Source of the DNA: Cruorifilaria tuberocauda
Lineage: Eukaryota; Nematoda; Chromadorea; Rhabditida; Onchocercidae
Length of the DNA stretch: 46,750 nt
Reading direction: 5' to 3'
Assembly (NCBI GenBank): GCA_013365365.1
Contig: JABVXU010000431.1
Coordinates: 1 to 46,750 of the forward strand
In this document: positions 1 to 11,579 of the stretch, piece by piece
How positions within the stretch are numbered: the stretch's first letter is position 1
How the letters are laid out: every line of letters starts with the position of its first letter
Notes under the pieces: generated by a model
What the model saw: the letters and a program-made list of their open reading frames with translations, nothing else
Told to the model about the DNA's origin: nothing
The model's database searches: none
Translations under genes and position numbers: made by a program

Positions 1-103
1 CCTACGGTCTCCAAATTCAACATAGCAGCTAAATGATTCATGATTATACTTCTGTTTTGATGTTTTATTTCGTTCGTCAATTTTCATTTTATTTTTTTTT
101 CAG

Positions 104-541
104 GTCGGCATCTGAAGTTTTCGGAATATTAAAGATGGTGTATGCAGCAAGCGGTGAGTTTAACTTTGTTATTATCATATAGATTACTAATGATTTTGAG
201 AACTGTTTTTTGATGACAGTAAAGTTTACTGAAACAAATGCAGCGTTTAATATAATGAATTTATTTCAGGCTTTTCCAAAGATGCTGCATCTATTTCAGT
301 GAAGCTTTTCTTTCAATCTTATCTTAAATATTTTGTTAATTTAAGAGTTAACTTATTAATTAAAAAATAATTTACTCTTTTCCGTTAACTTTTCCTCTTA
401 TTTCAGATGCTCAATGAAAGGCGTCGTCTACCCGTTCCGTCAATGAGAAGAGGAGTTGCATGCAACCATTCGTTCCAAACGTCGTCAATCTCCATTTCGT
501 TCTTCACGCAGTTATCAGAAGTGCTAAATATGGGAATATGA
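104..541 (+). CDS. 3' end of an unrecognised gene (three terminal exons)
   Basis: Three consecutive exons join in one frame: 104-153 (after a T-rich CAG acceptor, before GTGAGT), 270-298 (after ATTTCAG, before GTGAAG) and 407-541 (after TTATTTCAG, ending in TGA at 539-541). The joined C-terminus is about 71 residues. It starts SASEVFGILKMVYAAS, continues GFSKDAASIS, and ends in a basic, serine-rich tail with RRRLPVPSMRRG. No domain is recognisable, and the upstream exons lie outside the window. Frame conservation across two introns with good splice sites is the main support. No AATAAA signal is obvious close downstream, so the 3' UTR end is unknown. Confidence 0.5.
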
Positions 542-803
542 TTGATAATAATCGTGAACAAGATTCGATACCCGATCTGGGAAGTGAAATGATTTACAAC
601 GATTCAACATTCATCATTTTTCTTTTGTGTTGACTTTGTGCAATTTGATAAAGATAATAGAAATTTTCATGTTTAACATATTCATAAGTAACTGAAACTG
701 TTATTTAAATGAAGAAAAGAGAAGAATTGATGATGAGGTCATTGCCGTGAATAGAAGAATTCTTTATGGATTGAGTGACTTTTATTCCATCGACACGGAA
801 TCA

Positions 804-842
804 AATTGCTAGCATCTGTGTAAGACAGATGTGATAGCGATT
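804..842. repeat. short imperfect hairpin
   Basis: AATTGCTA and CATCTGT are mirrored by ACAGATG and TAGCGATT around a 5-nt GTAAG loop, with a small asymmetric internal loop and one G-T pair. This is about 15 bp of stem, some 260 bp downstream of the stop of the first gene. It is too short for a normal pre-miRNA. It may be chance or a 3'-end structure. Confidence 0.3.
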
Positions 843-1212
843 ATGCTTTGGTGGTACCTCAAACTTGGGTAATTAAACTTCCATTTAGACAGATTTGGCA
901 CTACAATAACACGACATTAATACATTGACACTAACAATTCTACAACATTGTGGACAGTTTCAAGTATCAATAAGGCAAGGGAAAGGAGACCCAATTCTAA
1001 CTTTTAGTTGACCTGCCGTACTCATTGAGGCCAATTCTTAACTGGTGCACAGGACCTTCTTTATTCTGGAGGAGAGCTGGTTATGTACGGTTCATACATT
1101 ACAACAAGGAGGTTGTGATCTGTATAAGTGTAAAGTTTCTTTTCACAAGCGTATCATTGACAATATTAAATAGGGTCAAGAGATTTTATTACTCTTTGTT
1201 TTCTTCATAATC

Positions 1213-1250
1213 TATTGTAAACAAGGAGCACAAAATCTTTGTTTACAATA
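1213..1250. repeat. perfect 12-bp inverted repeat carrying forkhead core sites
   Basis: TATTGTAAACAA at 1213-1224 is perfectly mirrored by TTGTTTACAATA at 1239-1250, with a 14-bp spacer. Each arm contains the GTAAACA/TGTTTAC core bound by FOXA/FOXO-type forkhead factors (PHA-4 and DAF-16 in C. elegans). The palindrome is directly visible; regulatory use is inference. Confidence 0.4.
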
Positions 1251-4200
1251 TTAAGACCAGAACATAGGATTTCAGATTTCTTCGATTTCCCTCGCTATTT
1301 TCAGCGACAACTTGATAAGAAAAATAGGTAATCCCAGTACTATTTTTCTTATTATTATTACTATGCTTTATAATAATTTTTTATTGTTTTTTATTGTTCT
1401 TTATTGTTGATATAATCACAGATTAGTAATGTGTGTACTACTTAAAGTGTATACAATGGTCGTATGCTTGTGAATTGAAAAATTCAGCATAAAACGGTAA
1501 ATTTTCATTGCAGCTGTTATTAATTATAGCGATAATGGTATTAATAATTCCCATCTTTCTAGTAATTATAGTCAGGATAATAATTTATTGCAATGGTAAC
1601 AGTTGTGGTCATTTTGTTTAACGTGATTATACTCGTAATAATTCTTGTTTATGAACGTTATCATTAATATATCAAAAGCCCATAGTGTGATGCCTTCATA
1701 TCCATTTTTGTAATCTTTTTATGGTATTGAAATTTCGGAAATTTTCGACGAAGGAATAACGAACTTGCTGACCTTACTAACTAATAATTCCTGGAACTGT
1801 CCTACGAATTTGAATTCTGAACAAAGCATGTTTTTATCTCTGTTTATTTTTGAGTTAAAAAAAATTTCCCTAATATTTCAGGTGAAGTAGTAGAAATGAT
1901 AATATAGAAGACTTTGTATTGCCATCATTTGCAATCAATTACCAAACATTATCGTTATCAATTAGTTGACATTTCCTTCCACCCTTCTCCTTCTTTTCAA
2001 CCCCGCAATCCTTTGAATGTACGAAATTTCGCTTCCAGCGGTCATTTCATCTTTTCATCATCATTTTCTTTCAAAATTGACCATTGCTGTTCCTGCACTG
2101 AAATTCTCTTTTAATCATTCCAAACCATTTCCATTTGTCCTTTTCAGATAACATTCTTAATTATTTTATTGAGTGAAAGAAAAAAAAATCCTATAATTTC
2201 TTTAAAATTTAACAATCTTTATTAAAACATTTTCAAAATTGAAGAAAATAAATTGGGATGTGAATGATGAGAAAGGGAAAGGAAGATGGAATAGAAAAAA
2301 TATGATATGATGGTATGGAATGGGAAGTGATATGAACTGAAAAGAGATAAGAGAGGATTTCATAGTTAAAATGAGAGCAATTATCTGATTGTTTTGATGA
2401 AAAAAATTTCTTCATTAAAACAAACTGTGTTGAAAATTTCTATTGAACTGATAACTTCATTGGATATTTCTTTTATGTGCTTGCGAAATTCTTCTCACTG
2501 ATAGAATGCTGATAACAATCAGTGTTCATCAAGAAAATGAAAAAATTTTTGCTCATGCAATATGGTATATTTTCAAATAAATGAATTACTGTATGATAAC
2601 AATTCTAAATGAGATCTCCTAAATTTATAATTTTTTTGTTAGATAAACCTATCAGACATGTTTTGGATTTGGTTAAATATCGAATTTCGAGATTTTTCAC
2701 GGTTCAGTTGTTTAAAATGATCCAAATAATGATGATAACAATCCACTTTTATTAACATTGAATGCATGATAAGATTGTTATACGATGAGTGGGTGATTGG
2801 ATGGATGCATGAAATCACTGAAAATTGCTATCAAACAATTTTATGGTTTAAATTTATAGGAGGATTTTGTTTTTAAATCCATTCTGATGGACATGAATTT
2901 AGAGTATGGATTTCAGGAAGAAAAAAACATCGTTTATTTAATATTATTAATTTTTTTGAAGATTAAGAATAAAAGAAATAAATCCAATTAAAAAAACGCG
3001 AATTGATAATGATTTTCGTTTGAGTTGAAATAATTATAATTACAATTTCCTTGCTCATCATTTTTACTTTTTAGTCAAACAAAAATTGATTATATAAATT
3101 TTAAATTAGTTATTTATATTTGACTTGAATTCTAATTTTGATTTCAAATACGCAAAAAATTGAGTGTTATATGATTGCCATTGCTAATAAATAGAATACG
3201 ATTTAAATGTTTGCAAATAATAATCGCATCATTTTTCGATTCAGTGTTCATATCCGATTATATTCCTTTACAAATATAATGTTTCTGTAATCCGTAATAT
3301 TAAATTTATAATTAAATAAATTATTTATTAAATCGTTCTCAGTCCACTGCAAATTTTATTTTATTAGTTATAAGTTAATTTAGAATTTGATTCCAATTTC
3401 ATTTGTTGAAACAATTTTTGACTTAATTTCTCTGAAACTTTAACAAGCTTTAAAAAATGCAATCTTCCAGCAATATATTAAATAAAATTCATTGATTTAG
3501 AAAAATGTAAGAAAGTTAGCGTTCTTTGTTTTGTCAACTTCTTGTTCAATCTTACTGTAATTCTGTAATCCTGATTGCTCTTTCCGGAATGTGATGGAGT
3601 GTTCGCAAAAGATTATTCTATCCTTTTCATATAAATATGATTAGCCTAACGAGATAGATTGGGTTATTTAATTGCAAAAAATAAATCCAGTTTTGAAATA
3701 ATTTCAAATCGTTTTGTTAGTTAACTTCTTTCATAACGTATGAGTTTGATTGTTTACGGAAAGTTACGTGAGATATCTCATCCTGTCCCAGTTCTTCTCA
3801 GCAAAGAATCGCTCATTTTTATTTCAAAGAAGTAAGCAAATTCATTCAAAAGAAAGCATATCGATTTATAGATTGCTCACGAATGAATATTGATTTGCAG
3901 CTTGCTTACGAATAAACTCCCATGAAATGATTGTCCAAAGCTTACGTCATCGAGAGAAATAATTTCGGTAAGCTGTAGTTTTTCTGCGTAATATAAATAG
4001 TTCCTAGATGTAAACAAATCCTATTTTATCTATTTTTAAAAATCCTTATTTAAAACTTCTGATTCCGATAATTTCTAAGCATAAATTAATTGTGCGATTG
4101 CTAATAATTGTAAATATTTGTTGAATTAAAACAGCGTGGAAGAGATACGGTCAATTTTTCAGAGTAATTCTTTAAAAAAATGCAAAAGAATTGCTGAAAT

Positions 4201-7200
4201 GTAATTTTGATCATTTATCACAAAGGATGTTAATACTTTTTTCCGAGTTTAGTAGAAGATTGATAAGACAATAAGTTAGCAGATATTAAATTCTATCATG
4301 GCAATTATTAATAGTGAGTGATAATAATCTGATAATATACAAATCAAATTATATATATCAACTTTTCCAATGATCTTTATGGTACCACCGATCAGAGAAC
4401 TTTTCTTCCCAAAACAAATGATAGTTTGATTACAACATTAAAATTGCACAACACAGTATCCATTCGAAATTTTTTCGCCGCGTATTTTCAACGTTAATTG
4501 ATATGATAAGGATTGATATGCACGTTAATAGATACTTCATACTCTGTAACATTCCCGGAACTAGTTTTCTAAGAAATATTTAAATAAGCTAATGTTTTGA
4601 TTGATAAAACAGAATATGAAGTTATGGTCGAGAATTTCAATGTAAATTCATTCTTTCGGAAAACGGAGAACGAAACATATCATTTCCATGAAATGTCTTT
4701 TATTGGTGGATTACATAAACATTTAAAATTGACAATCTTTCTCGTTCACAAATCACATATTGACCTATATAATTTTGAATTTCATTAAATTTTCAATGGT
4801 TGGATTTCATTCCATCTCATAAATTATACTTTTTCTGTTTCTCAATTTGCTCATGTAATATTCATTGCTAGAAACTAGTCATCCGAAATTACAGCAAATC
4901 TTGTAAATCAGTTAATTAAATTCTGAAAAGTTAAAGCATACTATGATTTCAATCAGTAAAATATTTGCAAAGACAAATTTTCATTCATCTTTGAAATAAA
5001 TGCTTTTTTACCATTTTTCTTCAAAATGTTATTCTCTTTTTTCTTTTTCTCTCTTGAAACAATAAATGATAGCAATTAAATTTAGATGAGAATAAAATGG
5101 TGCCGGAACACTGCCAGTGATTTTTTCCTTATCATCTGATAACGAATGTTAATGCCATAAAAATTTTGTGCACAATTCTTGGTACTAAAAAAATAAGTTT
5201 TTTTTTCCAATATTAAATAACAATTGATATTAAATTATCTTCATCATTTTACGAGATAAAATGATATAACATTATTTGATAAATGTCACAAAGAGGTTTC
5301 CATTATTGTTCAAAAAATATCGAGTGTATATATAATAATTATGATTAAGTTTCATATATATAACTAAAATTTAGCAAGCTAAAAAGTTATTTTTGTTTCT
5401 GAACCGGTCGGATTGAATTGTTATGTTTTTACATTTGATATTATTATCGTTACAAATTTCACATTTATCTTTAAATTTTTTTTATTAAAATTAGTTTGTC
5501 AAAAGGAGAAAATTGAAAAGCGAGGAAAGAAAGAAAAATTGCGTATCAAATAATTTTAATAAGTTTAGTTCCAATAAAATGGCTTCAGTAGTTTTTAATG
5601 ACTTTATGTGTAATAAATTTATTTCCAATTCTAATAAATCCATACCATTTCAGAATGAAATTTAGCTTGGTTGGAATTAAATTTAATTCTTCTTTCTTAC
5701 TACACCTTTTTATAACGCATTTGTTTGCCCAATGATTGTACAGTCGACAATTAATGCGACCGATTGAAAAAGCTTAGCAGAGACGCTTTATGATTATTGT
5801 TGTCTAGCAACCTTTCACAAATTTTTTCAACTCAATGGCCGTTGATAAGATTGGAAAATTACATTTTCAAACTCATCTAATGCACTTCCAAATATGATTT
5901 AGAAATGATCGCATTTGGTGTTAAGTTATCATCGATGGATCAATTTGCTTTTTCTTTTTCAAATAGACTTCAGAAATTTTTTTCTCTTTAATACTTTCAA
6001 GTTTTTTTCACTTTTGTTATTTTGAACTTTAAATTTTGAATCCTTTTGATAACAAGCATTTGCTTATAGTCTAATTTGTCTATGACTGTTATCATTACCT
6101 AAGAATTACGTATAAGCATCGAAATTAAAATGAAAAAAAAATTGGAAAGTTATAAGATTAATTCAAATGATATTTGTAGAAGTATGTCAATATTTTTTTC
6201 AATTATTTCAGTAAAATAGCATTTATTGGAAGTAAATCAAAATGTCAGGTGATCGTTATAGTTAATTGAGTCATAAAGGTACCGTGCTATTTAATTCGAC
6301 AATCAAAAATGCCTGATAACTAATTAAAGCATTTCATTCATAAGCGATATTTCAATTCCTATTTCATATTTTTTCATTCTTTTTTTGGTAAAAAAGAAAT
6401 TATGAAAATTAGATGAAAGAGAGAAATGTTATGAAGAACTTGAATGATGTCAATTGAATTTATGTAAAATGTTTATTTACACTTTTTGGATAATATAACT
6501 TGTCGGCCAACATTCTTCCTTTTTCTTTCATCTTATATAAATTTCTCTATCGTTCTTCGTTCTTAACTTTCCATCTTTTCATCCTTCCTCTCTTTCATTC
6601 ATTCATTATTGCCCTTTTTTATTTTTCATTCTTTACTTCTTTCCTTTCCTTTTGTTCTGAAAAATCAATCGAAACTTTGAAATTGCAGGTATATCAAAGT
6701 TACACGAATTATGTTGACTTTTACCTGTTTACTCCCCTTATTTTCTTATTACTTTGAATGAAATGTTGTGATTGCAAAGCTTGCAAGGCTTTTTTGGCTC
6801 TTTTTGTAACTTTCAAAAATAGTTTTATCTATTTTTATAAGCAAAATAATAAGACAAAAGAATAACTTTGTAGCAATTGTTCACATAAATGAAATAATGC
6901 TTATGCTAAGCTTTAGCTAAATGACGATTAATCGATTTATTTTAAATTGTAAATTTAATTAGAAATCATTTTGCCATACAATTCTGGTATCCTTATCTTT
7001 CTTATCGTTTTTAAGTTATTATAAATGTAATCAAATGAACTTAAAAATAAAAAGCCTTGAAATTTGAAGCTAAATGTTACCAAATGCTTCCACCGTTGCC
7101 ACTTCTTTATCATTAAATTGACGTTTTTTATGCGACTAATAATTTTAGCTTTCTGTTTGTCCAATGGATTTATTTCTTTTATTTTATAAAATGTTTTTCT

Positions 7201-7878
7201 TGGAATAAAAAACTCTATTAGAAATTTAAACAATTTAATTATATAGTACAGGTAATTATACAGCATAAGTATAATATCCGATCAATTTTCATTCAACTTC
7301 ACGAAATATCTTCTGATGCATCATTTATTGCGTTTCACCTTCGATTCTGGACGGTATTGCTTCATGCCATATTTATTTAATTTTATTTTCATTCTTTAAA
7401 TTTAATTTCAGTTTTGTTTCGAAAATTTCTTGAAAAGATTGAATCAAATTCATATGTCAAAATGATCGGCTATTCTCATTCATGTCAAAAAAAAATTACA
7501 ATAATACAGGTATGAAAGACGCAAAAGAATTCGGTAAAATGTTATTTAGAATATTCTTGAATCTTTTGTTTTGATGAAAGAATAAGTTAGCATTTTCCGA
7601 TTGTTAAATGAAGTATATCTATCAGTGGATTTAGTGAGAATCCTTTGAAAAATTGTTTAATTATTTTTCTTAGGAAGTATTCGATGACTGAAATTGTACG
7701 ATTTTTAATTTAGACTGAATTGAATTTAATGAATTTTATTAAACGATATCCTTAATTTATCGTTTCATTTTTCTTCTCTTTCTTTTTTTGACCAATTAAT
7801 TTTCTATCAGCCATCAGTTTCAAGTCACTAAAAAACTTTCAATTATAACCACTAACAGAAAGTCGTTCATCATGAAGG

Positions 7879-7914
7879 AAAGAGAGAATTTTGAAGAGGG
7901 AGAGAGAGAGAGAG
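7879..7914. repeat. purine-rich GA simple repeat
   Basis: A run of GA dinucleotides with GAAG and GAGGG interruptions on the + strand. It is simple-sequence DNA with no coding signal. Confidence 0.6.
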
Positions 7915-8789
7915 TTTGAAAAGGGATAAAATGTAAAATGGATGCAAAATCCGAAAACAAATCCGATTTTCCGATTTATTGCCAGTTTTCCTATCACATT
8001 TTGTTGCTTATTGTATCACTTCATTGCTTTTCTTCTTCGCAAATTTCAGTTTATTAAAAAAATCCTTCCATGCGAAGATGCATGCCATAATTCTGCTCAA
8101 TACCTTGAAAATCGGTTTCTTTGGCATCTTCAAATTAATTATTTCACTTTTTTTTGGCTTAATTTTCCAAACAGAATGGTATATATCATTAATCAATGTG
8201 ATTTATTACAGTACTTTCAAGTGCTCTTTTTTTCAGCTCGTCAAATGTATCCAAATTGTCGTTGTATTATTTCAGAGGTTAAAAGTTCGTTAATGACTTT
8301 TGATAAATATCGAGAAGAATACCGGTAAAGTTTGTATTGATCTGTAAGAAATTGATTTTCTTCAAAACTCCTAAAAAGAGCTCTGTTTCATATGCTTCGA
8401 GTATTTTCTATGGTTTATTGTTGCTGTATATCATCATCTCATCTTTGATTTCATTAAATGATTTCTCGTTGACAGTAAGAAAGAATCTCTCAACAATTCA
8501 TTGCTGACACATTTTTCACAATTCTCTTTGTACCCACTTTATTTAAGACAAAGAAAAACGAGGAAAAAAAGGAACTTGAGAGAAAACAAGTGAAATTCAC
8601 CGCGGAAAAGCAGCGTTTGGGATGAATAGAACTGCTGAACAATTAAACTGATAAGTGATATGTATGTATGTGAAACATCAGTGCATGTATGTATAAAAGT
8701 TTTTCAAATCCAACCTGGACAAACAGCTCATCGCTCTGCTCGCTGCTATATCAGTATCGAGCCATGAGTATAGGATATATTCCCGAAAG

Positions 8790-8848
8790 TAGGCATTATT
8801 GCTGCACTGTTGTCTATAGCTGAACGGTGCGGAATCATCGATAGCCTA
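8790..8848 (+). ncRNA. candidate hairpin RNA (pre-miRNA-like, unassigned)
   Basis: The outer arms TAGGC and GCCTA pair, and the inner arms GCACTGTT and AACGGTGC pair over 8 bp with one G-U around an 11-nt loop. Between them is an imperfect A/U-rich section with bulges. The hairpin is about 59 nt and lies in a GC-richer island (about 8700-8890) inside AT-rich DNA, which makes it stand out. I do not recognise a known mature miRNA in either arm. The fold is by eye only. Confidence 0.22.
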
Positions 8849-9013
8849 ATGAGAGGATGGATTGATGGCTGGCACTTTTCCTGAACACTTGTTCCGCATA
8901 CTCTTTCCATGTCATCTCTTCAAACAATGCTTTTAATTTCTCCTCCTCCTTTCCATTAAGCATTCTCTTTCTAATCTACCTGTCCTTATACACTTTTGCT
9001 ATCAAATATAGTT

Positions 9014-9114
9014 CTAATAATTTTTATTATTAATAATATTAGTAATAATAATAATAATAATTAATAATAACTAACAATAATAATAGTGATTAATAATAAT
9101 AAAACTATTATTAC
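9014..9114. repeat. AAT/TTA trinucleotide-rich tract
   Basis: About 100 bp made of AAT, TAA and ATT triplets with scattered interruptions. It is a degenerate microsatellite. A shorter tract of the same kind lies at 16701-16736. Confidence 0.7.
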
Positions 9115-9723
9115 TACAGCTGTGTATCATTACCATGGCTGCCGCCAACACCATTATCATCAATCATTGTCACTAAGTAATGTAGTGACGACTGATCGCT
9201 ACCATTTCAACAAGTATTTATGAGTGAAACAAGTTTCCTTACCTTTCTAAAAATGAATTCGTTCGTCATTAAAATCAATATTATTATCATCATCGACGTG
9301 AATGGGAACGAATTCGGGGTAATAGAAAAGGAGTTAGGATATAAGAATGGGAGTAAAATTAAGGTTGAGTTGAGGGAGGAGAAGCAAGAGGTTTCATATA
9401 AGAAAGGTGAGGCATGATTGCTCATCTTCTGAAATATAAATCAAACAAAACTAATGAGTAATTATTGGAAGGATAAGATTTAACATTATGTATTAACCAC
9501 AGAGAATAGCTTAAGTCTCATTTTTCATCTTTCCCAATTATGTTTTTTTTAATTTTATTCTTTCTGCGATCACTGATATCATCATTCTTATCAATTAGTA
9601 ATTAGTACAATTTTTGTGGTCACTATTTCGTCATTACTGACATCTTCCGGTTAGTGGTTTTCATTATTACTAAATAATAGTTGTTACTGTCCTTACAATT
9701 TATTATGATGCTTTGTCTTGCAG

Positions 9724-9770
9724 GATTACCGTATTGCTGGTAAATTCTACTCTAAGGCTTTCAAAATTCA
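9724..9770 (+). other. orphan splice-bounded 47-bp segment
   Basis: A TCTTGCAG acceptor precedes 9724 and a GTAAGC donor follows 9770. The segment is open in more than one frame; one frame reads DYRIAGKFYSKAFKI. No in-frame partner exon was found on either side. It could be a small exon of an untraced gene, a UTR exon, or chance. Confidence 0.15.
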
Positions 9771-11476
9771 GTAAGCGAAGACTGAAAATCATAAAAACCT
9801 TAATTTTTCAAATTATTTATTCAAACTTTATTGTTATTATTATCACATTAATCAATAACTATTACTGTCAGTTTGTAGATATCAAACATCAATATCAACA
9901 TCTGCTTAACTCAAACTATCATCACATTTTACGTCCTCTTTATTCACATTTCGTGCATTGTAATTTTGAAAACATACAAAAAGCTTTGATCAAACAGCCA
10001 TGTCACACTCTTTCTCGCATACATTCAGTAAATTTGCAAAATTCGCTCTTCCGATCGCTATCCGCTTGACTTTCTCTCTTTTTGTTTGCGAAATGAATAT
10101 TCATTCCATACAAAGAGGTGTAAATATAAAAATAAATCAAAATTGATTTACGCATACATATATATCCTCTCATATCTTAATTTTTTTCAAATTTTAAGCT
10201 TTAAAATGATTATTTGATTTTTAATTTTAGAAACGATTCTTACAAATTGAAGTTTGGAATCGTTTTTAAGATTTGGCAAACAATTTTACTTGAGTTATTC
10301 ATGGTGCAACTAATAATCATTCCACTCACATCCAAAATAAGACTTGTTTATTTATCATTAAATTAATCAGCAAATTTTAAAGAAATTACAATTTTGACTT
10401 TTCATCGGCAAATTTGCAATGTTGTTACTAATGATGGAAGAAATGAGTGATAAAAGCAATAAAACGGAGGTTTCTAGAAAAACTTTCAAAGTTTGTTTCC
10501 TACAGATAAATGATCAAAGTAATCATTTATTATCATTTCCTATTATCTAGTGAAAAATTATCGATCCAATAACTGTTCATTATTCTAATACATCATAGGA
10601 TTTACTTTCTCCCTTTTACTTTTTCGAAGTTATATTTTTTAGTAAGAAACTTGATCGAAAAATAGTTAGAGAGGAAAACGTTATTCGGATGTGTGAAATT
10701 TTTATAAACAAAAAAAAGTGTTACATATTGAATTTTGATTATAGTATTAGCGCAGTTTTTCAAAATAACAGTTTGATGTTTGTTGAATAATTTCAAAATA
10801 GATTTATTGTTGTGTTTAGTAAAATTAGGTTTTCGATGAATTAACAGATTAGCCTCCAGCATTTCAAATTTAAGCAGAGAGGAGAAAAGAAAAATTGATA
10901 GTTCCTTCTCGGATGGCAAAATTGAATTTGTCGTTTCGCTTTTTAAACGTTCATCTGACATATATTTCCCTTTATCAGACTTCTAGGCATTTATTTTAGA
11001 GTGCTGTTATTGGTTTCTTTTTCTTTCAAATTTCACGAAGGTAACTTTTTATTGTGCTCGTTTAATAGCAATCTTGATCATTATTGGATGGTCAGTTTAT
11101 ACGTTATCAAAAGTGCTTTTCAAAATTATTTGAATGTGATATTGAGAACTAACTTGCTTTGCTTTTCCAAACTTACTGATTATTTTCCCCGGCAATTTAT
11201 TACTGAATCATCCATTCAATCTCAACCATTTTTTTTCGTTTCTTGAAATCATACAACTGAAATGATCAAGAAGATCAATTTTAGAGTTTTATCAAAACTG
11301 CATATTTTTGAAAATTACAATCTTTAATAAAACGAGAATTGTATTGGCTGCACTCATTAAATTGGGCGAATTCATTAAAATTTTTTCGCGCGCACTTAAT
11401 CCAATTACTCTTAACTCTTAAATTTCATCTTAGTGAGTCTTAATGACTGAGCAAACTGCAAAATGATATGTATCAA

Positions 11477-11579
11477 TTCTGGTAGACAAATAATGCTGCA
11501 GTGTCAAGAGCATGCATGATTCATGTCGTTCTCGACTCAATTATCTTTCACTTCTTATCGAGTCTCTTGTCTACCAGAA
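11477..11579. repeat. 103-bp element with perfect 13-bp inverted arms
   Basis: TTCTGGTAGACAA at 11477-11489 is perfectly mirrored by TTGTCTACCAGAA at 11567-11579. The 77-bp centre is only weakly self-complementary, and no clear target-site duplication flanks the element. It could be a small MITE-like element, a long-loop hairpin RNA, or a regulatory palindrome. Confidence 0.45.

Noticed and set aside
1107..1118. Minus-strand 12-base match to the start of miR-67 (TCACAACCTCCT)
   Set aside because: No complementary arm within hairpin distance on either side; one 12-mer match to some known miRNA is expected by chance in a window this size.
3928..3939. 12-base match to the start of miR-219 (TGATTGTCCAAA)
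   Set aside because: The rest of the mature sequence does not match, and nearby sequence offers only a 7-bp stem that does not enclose the match.
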